A stretch of DNA of 64,000 nucleotides from Niallia sp. XMNu-256. Its GTDB lineage: Bacteria; Bacillota; Bacilli; Bacillales; Cytobacillaceae. The notes under the pieces were generated by a model. The model searched no databases, was not told where the DNA came from, and saw only the letters and a program-made list of their open reading frames with translations. The stretch lies in contig NZ_CP137636.1 in assembly GCF_036670015.1 (NCBI RefSeq), forward strand, positions 2,520,501-2,584,500, written 5' to 3'. This document shows positions 14,921-24,748 of the stretch, one piece after another; position 1 is the stretch's first letter; each line of letters begins with the position of its first letter. A program made the translations under genes and the position numbers.

Positions 14921-17287
14921 TTATATTTTCTTAACTTCAACTAACGTATCATTAAATGGAATAACTGGACCATAACGTAACTTATACTGACGAGGATTCA
15001 ATTTGTCATTTGTGACATTTTGAAGATTTCCCCCTTCCATATGCTTGGTCCACCAGCCTTCATACAATCGTATTTGACCTGGTCGGAGCGATTCTGTTAG
15101 TTTACAGTTCGCCTTAAAGCTACCGCGATCATTAAATACTTCTACGATATCACCCGTTTTGATATCTCTGCCTTGTGCATCCTTTGGATTCATTTCTAAA
15201 CGTGGACCTGGATCAATTTGATTAATCCATTTCGCATTCGTAAATTGGGAATGAACACGATATTTCGTATGTGCCTGACTAAATAGCAGAGGATATTTTT
15301 TTCTTAATGGATTATCTTTTGAAGCCTCTCCCGCTTCTTCAAAGTTTGGCAGCGCTTGATGGTCTTCTGCTAATTTTTCATGATATAGTTCCATTTTCTT
15401 AGATGGTGTCTTATACTCTTGATTCATAAAACCACGATAAGGCTCATCTGGTACCTTTAAGCGCTCAATACAATTATTCTTGAGAAGACTTTCAATGGTG
15501 ATTCCTTTTAGAGCGGGATCATCGGAATTCAGACGTGCTCTTTGATATTCTTCAGGTGTCTTAGGTAAATACTGCGCATAACCTAACTTTTGTGCCAATT
15601 CTTTTTCAATTTGAAAATCTGACTTACTTTCATGTAAAGGCTCTATAACTTTCTGTGAAAGCAGAACATGTGAACGGTTCACTTGCATGTTCACAATATC
15701 ATATTCATTCTCAAAGCTTGTACAAGCCGGAAGAACGATATCTGAAAAATCTACACTTGGATTGTGGAAAGGATCAATCGTCACAACAAAATCTAGTGTA
15801 TTAATCCAATCGATCGTTTTACTCAAATTAGCAAAATGCTGTTGCAGTGTATTGCCGATATTAATAACAGCTTTTACAGAGTTTGGTTTTTCACGCATGT
15901 CTGGTGTTGTCATCTCAAGTGGCGTCGCTTTAAACTCTGGTGGCAGCTCCCATGTTCCTAAAGTAGCTCCCCATGATGTCCCATGGAATAAAGCGTTTCC
16001 AACAGCACCACCAGCTCGTCCAATATTACCCGTTAAGGCACCAAGAATCGCTCCTGTATGACCAGTAATATCTGCATTCATATACTTATCTCCACCGCCA
16101 AATCCCCATCCAAGGACGGCCGGGCCACGAGTCGCATAATCTTTCGTTAGTTCATAAATGATATTTTCATCAATTTCTGTTTTTTCAGCTGCCCATTTAA
16201 GGGTATATTCCTTTTGATTTTCTTTTAATGAAGTAAATACGGTTTTTACTTTTACCCCATTAACCGTAAACTCCCCTTCTAAAGTTGCTTTCACACCGTC
16301 AGCATGGTAAGGCTTTGGAGAATTACTGTTTTCATCCCAAACAAGGAATGGATTGTTTTCTCCACCTTCTTCAGCATCATTAACCTTTAATAATTGTTGA
16401 TTATCTTGTCTGACTAAAAACGGTGAGGATGTATTTTTCACTAAGTAATCGTGATCATACCAATTGTTATTTAGGATAATGCTAACCATTCCAAGCAATA
16501 GAGCCGCATCTGTACCAGGTTTAATGGCAATCCATTGATCCGATTTAGAAGCAGTTGTTGTATATGTAGGATCAATCGAGATAATTTTTGCTCCCGCTTC
16601 TTTTGCTTTGAAGAAGAACTTTGAATCTGTAAGACTTGTTTCAAGTGTATTACATCCTAATAGAATGATTGTACTTGAGTTTACCCAGTCCGATGTTTCG
16701 TTCTGTACATAACCATAGGCCTGTCCGCCGATACATTCTTCCAACCCATTCGCTAAGCCAATGTCGATGCCACTTTCAATAGCAAATTGTGCACCTAGAA
16801 GCGATGGCAAGAACGGATAAGCGTACTCTACAGTTGTTGAGCAACTAAACAGAATCGACTCTCCACCATGTTTACTCTTTAAATCCTTTAATTTATCTGC
16901 AATGGTGGTAAGCGCTTCATCCCATGAAATTGGAATAAACTTTCCCTCTCCTCTTTCACCCACACGTTTTAATGGGGTTTGCAGTCGGTCTGGACTATAA
17001 ATTCTTTCCAACTCACTTAACCCTTTTAAACAGACCGTTGAAAAACGCTTATCTGTCCAATTATTAGGTACAATCTTTACAAGTTTTCCATCTCTTACCG
17101 TACATTCAAAAGCACAACGTCCACCACAGTTGGTTGTATGGTAAGTGTAAGCTAGTTTTTCCGCAGGTTGTTGATCTTTTGCAGCAGCGGTTTGAAACCA
17201 CTTTTTCGAGAAAAGAGAACCTGAGATCCCTAATGCTGTTGTTCCCGCTGCACCAGCTTTAATAAAATTTCTTCTTGATATCGTCAT
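14921..17287 (-). CDS. Tat-exported molybdopterin oxidoreductase, catalytic subunit
   Basis: 788 residues from ATG at 17287 (GGAGTG 9 nt upstream); the in-frame GTG at 17299 overlaps that site. The N-terminus carries a Tat signal, SRRNFIKAGAAGTTALGISG. The [4Fe-4S] motif is CGGRCAFEC followed by CLKG. The body shows bis-MGD binding features (ILLGCNTLETSLTDSKFFF, GWGFGGGDKYMN) and a C-terminal molydopterin-binding domain (GDIVEVFNDRG). It is a DMSO-reductase-family enzyme acting outside the membrane with the FeS and NrfD subunits. Possible substrates include S- or N-oxides or sulfur compounds; the active-site ligand region does not let me choose. Confidence 0.85.
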   Translation of the reverse strand: MTISRRNFIKAGAAGTTALGISGSLFSKKWFQTAAAKDQQPAEKLAYTYHTTNCGGRCAFECTVRDGKLVKIVPNNWTDKRFSTVCLKGLSELERIYSPDRLQTPLKRVGERGEGKFIPISWDEALTTIADKLKDLKSKHGGESILFSCSTTVEYAYPFLPSLLGAQFAIESGIDIGLANGLEECIGGQAYGYVQNETSDWVNSSTIILLGCNTLETSLTDSKFFFKAKEAGAKIISIDPTYTTTASKSDQWIAIKPGTDAALLLGMVSIILNNNWYDHDYLVKNTSSPFLVRQDNQQLLKVNDAEEGGENNPFLVWDENSNSPKPYHADGVKATLEGEFTVNGVKVKTVFTSLKENQKEYTLKWAAEKTEIDENIIYELTKDYATRGPAVLGWGFGGGDKYMNADITGHTGAILGALTGNIGRAGGAVGNALFHGTSWGATLGTWELPPEFKATPLEMTTPDMREKPNSVKAVINIGNTLQQHFANLSKTIDWINTLDFVVTIDPFHNPSVDFSDIVLPACTSFENEYDIVNMQVNRSHVLLSQKVIEPLHESKSDFQIEKELAQKLGYAQYLPKTPEEYQRARLNSDDPALKGITIESLLKNNCIERLKVPDEPYRGFMNQEYKTPSKKMELYHEKLAEDHQALPNFEEAGEASKDNPLRKKYPLLFSQAHTKYRVHSQFTNAKWINQIDPGPRLEMNPKDAQGRDIKTGDIVEVFNDRGSFKANCKLTESLRPGQIRLYEGWWTKHMEGGNLQNVTNDKLNPRQYKLRYGPVIPFNDTLVEVKKI

Positions 17288-17664
17288 CTTGTATTTCACT
17301 CCATTTCATTTCCCATATAAAAAACGATTAAAATAGAGAACTATATATATATATTGATTTATATTATGAGTGTTTTTCTCTCACTTACGATTCTAATATG
17401 AACCACCCCAAATGAGGAGTGTGGATTCTTCTACACTTGGGCCCCTTAAATTGTGCTGATTTTACAGTCCGCTTCTTCGATGTAACGTAATATTTGTCTA
17501 ATAATTGACGAGTCCTTGAATAAACAGTGAATGATGGTGATGTTTTTCACTTGATGAACGCTTTTAACCTTTAACACGACGTCACAAATTAGACATATTC
17601 ACTATCAACCATTGATAATATGAATCATTTCAGTATAAAAGGAGCCTAAAATGGGCGATGAATG
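17288..17664. other. Regulatory gap upstream of the molybdoenzyme operon
   Basis: No gene. AT-rich stretch (TA)n near 17341-17360, an imperfect hairpin CCCAAGTGT..ACACT..TTGGG near 17405-17445, and an Fnr-like palindrome at 17537-17550. I could not fix the promoter. Confidence 0.4.
17537..17550. promoter_or_regulatory. Fnr/Crp-like palindrome
   Basis: GTGA-TGTTTT-TCAC, the core of the Bacillus Fnr box TGTGAN6TCACA; only the outermost bases differ. It sits 250 nt upstream of the Tat-exported Mo enzyme, which fits anaerobic activation, but the distance is long. Confidence 0.4.
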
Positions 17665-19245
17665 TTAAAAAGAAATCGAATAATAAATTTTAATCGCGAC
17701 CATTAAATTTAGAAAATCTACGTTATTCTGAAGGTACACACCGGTCATGTCTTCAATCTTTTTTAGTCGGTTTCTTAATGTGTTGGGATGAATGTATAAA
17801 GCATCTGCGACATCATTAATAATTCCTTGATACTGAAAATAGGACTTAAGGGTTTTTAGATATTCTGTGCCTTGCTTCTGATCACTTTCAATTAAAGCTG
17901 ATAGATATTCTTCACAGTAGTCGTATAAAATCTCCTTATGTAAATGAATAATGAGATTAAAGATACCTAAGTCATTAATATGAAAGACATGATTATTTTC
18001 CAACCACACTTTGCCAAATTGTAAAGCCATTTTGGCTTCCTGATAACTTTTATTAAGGTTCACAGTATCTTGATACCATTTCCCAATACCTAAACGAAAT
18101 TGGCAACCTGTCCATTTACGCGTAAGCTTCTTTTCGATCGTCTCAGCTAGTTCACATACAAACTTTTTTCGATTACTTGGATTACGATTTTCATCATCCT
18201 TCAACAGTACGACGATCTGATCCTGGAATGGAAAAAGGATCGTTTCTTCATTTAAATGGGATAAATCATTCTCTAAAAAAGCAACCATCTCATCCTTCCA
18301 CTCTAAATGAATCATCCATTCATCAGATAAAGTCACATCAATGACTAATAAATGATGTGGTTTATCCAAGTTCCAGCCCCATGTTTTTGCTTGTTTCACT
18401 AGAACCTTCTTCGATTCAAACTTATGATAAAGAAGATCATAAATAAAATGCTCCTTCATTTTCTCCTGTTGATCCCGAATGATTTCATCTGTTTGAAAAA
18501 AAAGAACCGACAATCCGATAAACTTATCAATGATCATCTTCTGCCACTCTTCCAAATTTGCATTCGTAACGAGAGTTAGTTGAACCTGTCCTGCAATATT
18601 CATAATATATGGTTCATAAAGATCCTCTCTCTCCACAACGGCGTTTTGTTCTGATAAATTAGGAGAAAGATTGTTTGTCTTCCTATTATTAAATCGATTA
18701 TTTTGTAACCACTGAAACGCCTTTTCAATATCTTCTTGAAATCCGATTTTCCAAAGAAGTTGATCGTTTTCATCAAAAAAGAGAAAAGGTGTTTCTAGAG
18801 CTAAGGATAGATTAGTTACAATATTCATAAACCCTTTATTCATAAAGCCGTTTAACTCTATACTTAGCATACTAAAGGCGCGATGCTGTATATGAGGTTT
18901 AAGAAAATCATCAATAGTTATTGACTCTTCTGTTCGCACGATTGGAACTCTACATTCCGACATTAGGGAGAGACAGTCCTCTTGAATGACCTTTTCATGT
19001 TGTTGACAAATGACAATTCCAATAAGGTTCGAATCTTGTATTAATCGATTGACAATTTTTTTATTGCTCAGTTTTAAACACTCCTCATTATGATCTAGAA
19101 GGAGTAAAGTTGGTCGTTTAAACCACTGATCAGGAATGGTTGTTAAAATGTCCTCAAAATAAGTTTCTCCCCTTGGCAATGGTGTTAAAAACGTAAGTTG
19201 ATAGAGCGGAATATAAAATAAAATGTCCTGTAATAAGACCTTCAT
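17665..19245 (-). CDS. PucR/CdaR-type transcriptional regulator
   Basis: 526 residues. The N-terminal ~120 residues resemble a PucR-like sensory domain. The middle is helical (KEHFIYDLLYHKF at the start of a GGDEF-like core). The C-terminus holds the diagnostic PucR helix-turn-helix, YFQYQGIINDVADALYIHPN..NRLKKIE, within the last 70 residues. Members activate purine, sugar-acid or related catabolic genes in response to metabolites. It starts 10 nt after the FeS-subunit gene on the same strand, so it most likely regulates the divergent two-subunit Mo enzyme. The ligand is unknown. Confidence 0.8.
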   Translation of the reverse strand: MKVLLQDILFYIPLYQLTFLTPLPRGETYFEDILTTIPDQWFKRPTLLLLDHNEECLKLSNKKIVNRLIQDSNLIGIVICQQHEKVIQEDCLSLMSECRVPIVRTEESITIDDFLKPHIQHRAFSMLSIELNGFMNKGFMNIVTNLSLALETPFLFFDENDQLLWKIGFQEDIEKAFQWLQNNRFNNRKTNNLSPNLSEQNAVVEREDLYEPYIMNIAGQVQLTLVTNANLEEWQKMIIDKFIGLSVLFFQTDEIIRDQQEKMKEHFIYDLLYHKFESKKVLVKQAKTWGWNLDKPHHLLVIDVTLSDEWMIHLEWKDEMVAFLENDLSHLNEETILFPFQDQIVVLLKDDENRNPSNRKKFVCELAETIEKKLTRKWTGCQFRLGIGKWYQDTVNLNKSYQEAKMALQFGKVWLENNHVFHINDLGIFNLIIHLHKEILYDYCEEYLSALIESDQKQGTEYLKTLKSYFQYQGIINDVADALYIHPNTLRNRLKKIEDMTGVYLQNNVDFLNLMVAIKIYYSISF

Positions 19246-19254
19246 ATTTATCGA

Positions 19255-19809
19255 TCATCCTTCCCTTAAAAAAATATGCCCTGTTCGTTTTTTGATTATA
19301 TTAATAGAAGGTTTTGTGTAAGCAACAATCGGTACATCTGCATCTTGGAAATTATTAGACTTAATTTCATCTGCATCCACCCTCATGATGCTTAATGCAC
19401 TTGTTATGCAGTTTTCTACACATACTGGTCTTAAACCCTGTTCAATTCGGTCCACACAAAAATTACATTTATCTACCCGATTTGTTTTTGGATTTAACTT
19501 TAGGGCATCGAACGGACAGGCCTCAACACATCTTTTGCAACCTTTACAGTTGTTTGGATTATGAACAACAATTCCGTCTTCACGTACTTGAAAATTATTT
19601 TCAGGACAACTATATACACAAACAGGGTTCACACAATGATTACAAGAGATCGAGATATGCAATTGAGGTTGATCTGAATCTGTTTCTATTGTTACGACAT
19701 TTCTACGATGCATCCCCATTAACCCGTAAAAATCATTACAACCCATTTCACATGTTTTACAATTAATACATCTGTTAAGATCAATGGAAAATACTAAACG
19801 TGAGGTCAT
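19255..19809 (-). CDS. 4Fe-4S ferredoxin-type subunit of second Mo enzyme
   Basis: 184 residues from ATG at 19809; a GTAGGA ribosome site lies 8 nt upstream, while the longer frame to 19845 lacks one. Four cluster blocks: CINCKTCEMGC, CNHCVNPVCVYSCP, CKGCKRCVEACP, and CNFCVDRIEQG..CVENC. It is shorter than but parallel to the FeS subunit at 14288. Divergent from the catalytic gene 20080-22071 across 270 nt and followed by a PucR regulator. No membrane subunit is present, so the complex is probably soluble. Confidence 0.85.
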   Translation of the reverse strand: MTSRLVFSIDLNRCINCKTCEMGCNDFYGLMGMHRRNVVTIETDSDQPQLHISISCNHCVNPVCVYSCPENNFQVREDGIVVHNPNNCKGCKRCVEACPFDALKLNPKTNRVDKCNFCVDRIEQGLRPVCVENCITSALSIMRVDADEIKSNNFQDADVPIVAYTKPSINIIKKRTGHIFLREG

Positions 19810-20079
19810 AGAGTCATTCCTACTTTCTGAGGTGTTTCCGTACAAATCCCTTTTATCGTTATATTTAATAAGTAATTTTGAAGTTTTTCTTCAGTTATAC
19901 ACATTTAATTTCTTGTACTCTTTTTTATTTTCACATGTGCCTCAGCTATTTTCAGTGATATCAGGCACAAAAAATAAAACAAATTCATCTCAGTCAATAA
20001 GAGTGATATTTAACAATCCGTAGAAGATTAAATTTTGCTAAAATATACTCATATGACTTCCAATACAAGGAGAATTTAA

Positions 20080-22071
20080 ATGAATCATCGTAAAGTAAGA
20101 AAGTATCACAATGTTTGCCCTAGAAATTGTCCAAGTTCATGCACGATGATTTCACATATCGAAAATGATTCCATTCATCATATTACAGGGGATATTAGAC
20201 ATCCCTATACAAAGGGAAAGCTTTGTGCAAAAGGGTTTTCTTATGCAGAAAAAAATAATCATCGGGATCGTTTAAAATATCCTTACTATCAAAAAGTAAA
20301 AGGATCAGGAAAGTTTATTCAAATTACTTGGGAAAAAGCTTATCAACTGATCATAAGTGAATTATTGAATATACATCATCAATTTAGCAGTTTTCTCCCT
20401 GTTGCTTTATTTAAAGGTTCAGGAAATATTGGTGTCCATCATTATGTAACAGATGACTTTTTTTCTAGTCTTGGAGAAACAACAAGAATGTTTAGCTCTT
20501 CTTATTTATTTTCAAGCTTACATTCGATTGGAACCCATAATGAGGCAATGATTGGTCGTGACCCCTCTTCAATTAAAGAGGCCTCAATGATTATTATCTG
20601 GGGAGCAAATCCGGCTGCGACTAATATACATCTCATTCCATATATAATAGAAGCAAAAATAAAAGGCGCAAAAATCATCGTCATTGATCCGCTTTACACT
20701 CAAACAGCAGAATTAGCAGATTTATTTATCCAGTTACGTCCTAGTACCGACGGAGCGTTCGCAAGTCTACTAATAAAACATTTGATTGAGAAGCAAGCAT
20801 ATGATAAAAGATTCTTAAAAGTTGATGATTGCAAGGAGTTTATTAACCTTTTAAATGAAATAAATGAAGAAGAATATTTAACGATTTGTGATGTATCCAA
20901 AGAAGCATTAACCCTTCTATTGACTTGGCTCATAGATGCTGAGACTGTTTCCTATGTAGTTGGTACAGGACTGCAAAAGCATTCCAACTTTAGACAAACG
21001 ATGAATTGGATTGAACAATTAGCTTTTATACATGAAGATATCGAAAAAGTCGGAGGGGGTATTTTCTTTAGAGACCATGACTCGATGATTTTTAATAATC
21101 AAACTCCCGAAAAGTTATTAAGGAACAATCGGATCATGAGTGTAAATAATAAAGGTAAGCTAACAGACCCACCTATTAAAATGTTACTTATTTCTTGTGC
21201 AAACCCGTTAACTCAAGAGCCTGATTCTAGAGCGGTTGAGCGATTTCTAAAGGAGATTCCATTTGTTATAACAATAGATCAGTTCATGACACCAACAGCT
21301 CAAATGTCAAATCTCATCCTTCCTACTACCACCCATTTTGAAGAAATGGATGTTATTATAAGCTGGTGGCATAAAGGAATTGCGTTAAACGAAAAAGCCA
21401 TATCTCCTTATTATGAAAGTAGAAGCGAGTGGAAAATTATGACCGAATTAGCGGAAAAACTAAATGGACACTTGTCTTCTTTAAGCACATTTCCTGTCTC
21501 CTCTTCAGAAGAGGAGTATCTAAATGCACAATTTAATGATGAGGTGCTTCACCTTTATTCAATTCGAAATGTCTCAGATTTAATAGAAAGACAGATGTTA
21601 GGGGCTCTTCATGATTTTGAAACAAATCAGCATTTCTCTAATAAACATAAGAATGAATTAAAATCTGTGTCGAGTAAACCTATGATTAAAGATTTACCGC
21701 CAAAGGAGTATCCTTTTTGGTTCATCACTCCTCATCATCCATATGCTTTTAACTCTCAATTCCACTTTCTTAATCTGTCTGATGAGTCAGAAGCACTTGC
21801 TGTCATCCATCCAAATGCGGCTACAGACCTAGGTATTACAAATGGGGATATTGTTAAGATATACAACGAGCAGGCTTGTATTGAAATTAAAGCTATTTGC
21901 AGCAAACAAGTGCCTAAAGATATCATCATGGTCTATCAAGGCTGGTACCCTAATTCAGACCTTACCATTAATGAACTTTTACCTGCAGAGCAAGATATTT
22001 CTAGTAATCAAGAATTTTTTTCTAATAACTATGCATTTTTTAACACCTTTGTAAAGGTTGAAAAGTTATAA
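20080..22071 (+). CDS. Cytoplasmic molybdopterin oxidoreductase, catalytic subunit
   Basis: 663 residues, AAGGAG 7-8 nt before ATG. N-terminal [4Fe-4S] motif CPRNCPSSC..CAKG (residues about 14-52), MGD-binding core with IIWGANPAATNIH and VIDPLYTQTAELAD, and a C-terminal substrate-channel domain with NGDIVKIYNEQ. No Tat signal, so it stays in the cytoplasm. The size and lack of signal resemble uncharacterised Bacillus oxidoreductases of the YoaE kind. Paired by divergence with the FeS subunit at 19255. The substrate is unknown. Confidence 0.8.
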   Translation: MNHRKVRKYHNVCPRNCPSSCTMISHIENDSIHHITGDIRHPYTKGKLCAKGFSYAEKNNHRDRLKYPYYQKVKGSGKFIQITWEKAYQLIISELLNIHHQFSSFLPVALFKGSGNIGVHHYVTDDFFSSLGETTRMFSSSYLFSSLHSIGTHNEAMIGRDPSSIKEASMIIIWGANPAATNIHLIPYIIEAKIKGAKIIVIDPLYTQTAELADLFIQLRPSTDGAFASLLIKHLIEKQAYDKRFLKVDDCKEFINLLNEINEEEYLTICDVSKEALTLLLTWLIDAETVSYVVGTGLQKHSNFRQTMNWIEQLAFIHEDIEKVGGGIFFRDHDSMIFNNQTPEKLLRNNRIMSVNNKGKLTDPPIKMLLISCANPLTQEPDSRAVERFLKEIPFVITIDQFMTPTAQMSNLILPTTTHFEEMDVIISWWHKGIALNEKAISPYYESRSEWKIMTELAEKLNGHLSSLSTFPVSSSEEEYLNAQFNDEVLHLYSIRNVSDLIERQMLGALHDFETNQHFSNKHKNELKSVSSKPMIKDLPPKEYPFWFITPHHPYAFNSQFHFLNLSDESEALAVIHPNAATDLGITNGDIVKIYNEQACIEIKAICSKQVPKDIIMVYQGWYPNSDLTINELLPAEQDISSNQEFFSNNYAFFNTFVKVEKL

Positions 22072-22075
22072 ACAG

Positions 22076-22150
22076 ACGGTTCCTGTGTACACTTCATTAT
22101 TTTTCTAGTTTTAAAAAATGGAGTAGCATAGGAATCGTTTCTTTGTTTAA
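22076..22150 (+). terminator. Possible long-stem terminator
   Basis: GGTTCCTGTG..CATT pairs with AATG..CATAGGAATC across an A/T-rich loop, followed by GTTTCTTTGTTT. The stem is imperfect and the T-run weak. Confidence 0.4.
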
Positions 22151-22248
22151 TTTATTTTATTTGTTTTATTTTTCTAAATCCTTTCATGTTCACAAAACTT
22201 TAATGATGCTAAAATGGATAGGATGATAGGAAGGATTTGATAAGACAT

Positions 22249-23195
22249 ATGAGTAGAGTAAAAGTTTATTTTATTTTAGTTGTAAATATGGTTTTTTGGG
22301 GATTTAATGTTTCGTTTGTGAAAATAATCGTTGATCATGTTCCTGCTGTAACAGCTACATCTTTTCGACTTTTAGTTGCAGCGATTACGGTCTTTCTTAT
22401 TCTTGGGGTGTCAAATCGGATTCGTCTACCACATAAAAATGAATGGGGATATATCATTGGAGGCTCTTTAACAAGTATTGTCTCTCACCACTTTTTCTTG
22501 GCGGTGGGATTGACCCAAACATCTGCATTGAACGCAGGCCTTATTTTAGGTATGGCACCCCTTTTGTCGGTATTATTATCCATGTTATTTTTTAAAATAA
22601 GCCTACTATAATCGCTGCGATCGGCTTTATTTTAGCTAGTATAGGTGTTAGTTTAACTGTCCTTTTTGGCAGTGGCGGGGAATTACAGGGAATTAATATC
22701 GGAGATTTTGAAGTATTTCTATCTATTTTTATTCAAGCCTTTGGATTTATTTTAATTAATAAAGCGGCAAAAACAATGGATTCCGTTTTATTAACTGCTT
22801 ATATGTTGATGTTCGGTTCCATTATCCTTTTTTTCGTTAGCCTTAGTCTAGAACCAACCGGTTTAGTATCCTTTATAAATGGATTCTCTTCTGTTTGGGG
22901 AGCATTTTTCCTCTCAGCGGTGTTATCAACAGGTCTTGGACAAATGATCTATAATTATGCGATCGGTAGAGTCGGGGCAGCCACGGCTTCTATTTTTCTA
23001 AATCTAAACACCCTATTCTCGGTTATAGGTGCAGCATTGCTTCTTCAAGAGGCAATAAAACCAGCTCATCTAATGGGATTTGTGTTCATCGTTACAGGTG
23101 TCATTATGGGATCAGGGACTTTAGAAACCATGATTAGACAGCGCCAAAAAAAGAAAGTTCAAATGGAGCAATCCGCAAATGTAACTTTTCCATAG
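22249..23195 (+). pseudogene. EamA/DMT-family transporter with a frameshift
   Basis: The gene begins MSRVKVYFILVVNMVFWGFN with an early Phe/Trp-rich helix typical of EamA proteins. The frame breaks near 22600, after LLSMLFFKI. Reading on one base later gives KPTIIAAIGFILASIG and runs to 23195, including YNYAIGRVGAATASIFLNL, the standard second-repeat EamA motif. Adding one A in ATAAGCC restores a full protein of about 315 residues and ten helices. So this is a 1-nt deletion: either a recent pseudogene or an assembly error. Export or uptake substrate unknown. Confidence 0.8.
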
Positions 23196-23592
23196 AGTGT
23201 GGTCACGGAGACGTTGCCGGAGGCGCATTTAGTCTGTGTTCATTATTTCGGAGCTTTACAGGCAGTTTGATCCTTCACTTATCTTCTTTTATTATACTTA
23301 AAATCTTGAAGTGGAGGTCTTACTCCCATAAAAAATAAGCGACAATTGTTAGTACATCTTGGTCGTTGGTATCAGACTGTCCGATGGACTACATTGAGGT
23401 AGCAGCGTTCCCAAATAGGGTTGAATGCTATTTTTTTGTGGTATTAAAAGATTAGAGTTTAGTTTCCTTTAGCATCCCCCCTCCCTTTCTTTAAAAAACT
23501 AGTAAAGAAGAAGAACAAGTCCTTTGTTTACATATTTTTTCATATAAAAAATAATATATAAAAAGTGACGGATTTTTAGGAGGAGAACATTA
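23196..23592 (+). repeat. Gene-free gap with a partial dispersed repeat
   Basis: No gene. Positions about 23250-23345 (CTTTACAGGCAGTTTGATCC.., ..CTTCTTTTATTATACTTA..) match the right half of the 235-bp element at 56817-57051 with many substitutions. The rest shows nothing I can name. Confidence 0.5.
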
Positions 23593-24174
23593 GTGAAAAG
23601 TATTGTTGTATTTTGTGGGTCGCGTGAAGGAGCATCTAGTGTATATATAGAAGAAGCAAAAAGACTAGGTCAAGAACTTGCATCACGTAAAATTCAACTA
23701 GTCTATGGCGGTTCTAGTGTAGGTATGATGGGAGCAGTCGCAAATGCTGTATTAGATGCTGGTGGACATGTTATTGGTGTGATGCCCGAGTTTCTTGATG
23801 ATAAAGAGAGGTCACATGAGAATCTAACAGAGTTGATCATTGTTGGTTCCATGCATGAGAGAAAAGCAAAAATGGCTGAGTTGGGGGATGGATTTATGGC
23901 ATTGCCTGGTGGTCCAGGTACATTAGAAGAGTTTTTTGAAATCTTTACATGGGCTCAGTTAGGTCTCCACAAGAAGCCGATCGGATTTTTAAATATCAAT
24001 CACTATTTTAATCCCCTAATCACGCTATTTAATCAAATGGCTGATGAAAAGTTCATGGATGAAAAGTTTCGTACGATGGCGCTTGTGGATACTGAACCAG
24101 AAGGATTGCTGAATCAATTTTCTTCTTATCAACCACCAAAAGTAAAACAATACTTGGAAGAGGATAAAACTTGA
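23593..24174 (+). CDS. LOG family (cytokinin riboside 5'-monophosphate phosphoribohydrolase)
   Basis: 193 residues, GTG start with AGGAGGAG 8 nt upstream. Rossmann-like lysine-decarboxylase/LOG fold: FCGSREGAS near the N-terminus, YGGSSVGMMG, and the signature PGGPGTLEEFFE that positions the active-site Glu and binds phosphate. Members split N6-modified AMP to base plus ribose 5-phosphate; the Bacillus homologue is YvdD. Its bacterial role is probably nucleotide housekeeping. Single-gene unit ended by the hairpin at 24181. Confidence 0.9.
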   Translation: MKSIVVFCGSREGASSVYIEEAKRLGQELASRKIQLVYGGSSVGMMGAVANAVLDAGGHVIGVMPEFLDDKERSHENLTELIIVGSMHERKAKMAELGDGFMALPGGPGTLEEFFEIFTWAQLGLHKKPIGFLNINHYFNPLITLFNQMADEKFMDEKFRTMALVDTEPEGLLNQFSSYQPPKVKQYLEEDKT

Positions 24175-24180
24175 TAAAAA

Positions 24181-24220
24181 AATACCAGGGACCATCCAAA
24201 TACTGAAAGGCCCCTGGTAT
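24181..24220. terminator. Bidirectional terminator
   Basis: ATACCAGGG..CCCTGGTAT stem. The minus strand continues into TTTTTTTATC, ending the mps/dab operon; the plus side ends the LOG gene. Confidence 0.8.
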
Positions 24221-24229
24221 CTATCTTCC

Positions 24230-24694
24230 TTACACTCTTAATTCTCTAACCTTAATAGAATCGGGCATTAATGGATGACTGCAAATGACTTCACTTATAT
24301 TCTGTTTAGGTTCAATAGATCTATGATTTTCAATAAGCCATTCCTTTAAGGTTCTGTTTGGGTATTCATTTTTACAATATTTAAAAAGATAATCTACTGT
24401 AGAGTTGTTTTTTTCTAAATCTAAAACTTCCTTAACCTTTTCGAGGATTTCTTCCTCATCGTTAGGTTCTTTTATTTTGTTGATAATGAAGATTTCTTCA
24501 ATATTTCTTCCATATATTTGCAAAAGAATATCCCTCATTAAATCGCCGTAAGGTTGAAGCCTGTTTATCTCATCGCTTTCTAAAACAACGATCTCTTCTG
24601 GTAGAAAATGATATCTACGCTTTATATCCCCATAGTCTAATTCCTGATTGGGTCCCACTACGAATAGGACCTTTTTATTTTTTTCTAAAGACAT
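24230..24694 (-). CDS. YbcF-like small protein of the bicarbonate operon
   Basis: 154 residues. A Rossmann-like start KKVLFVVGPNQELD and LMRDILLQIYGRNIEEIFIIN recall the beta-carbonic-anhydrase-like YbcF protein that accompanies ybcC in B. subtilis. The canonical zinc ligands (Cys-Asp, His-x2-Cys) are not visible, so hydratase activity is doubtful. It is the last gene of the operon with the DUF2294, dabA and dabB genes, 54 nt after DUF2294. I infer an accessory role in CO2/bicarbonate handling. Confidence 0.55.
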   Translation of the reverse strand: MSLEKNKKVLFVVGPNQELDYGDIKRRYHFLPEEIVVLESDEINRLQPYGDLMRDILLQIYGRNIEEIFIINKIKEPNDEEEILEKVKEVLDLEKNNSTVDYLFKYCKNEYPNRTLKEWLIENHRSIEPKQNISEVICSHPLMPDSIKVRELRV

Positions 24695-24748
24695 AGAATC
24701 TCCCCCTTACATTCGTACCTCTATGCTAGTAAGTTTCGACAAGTGTGT

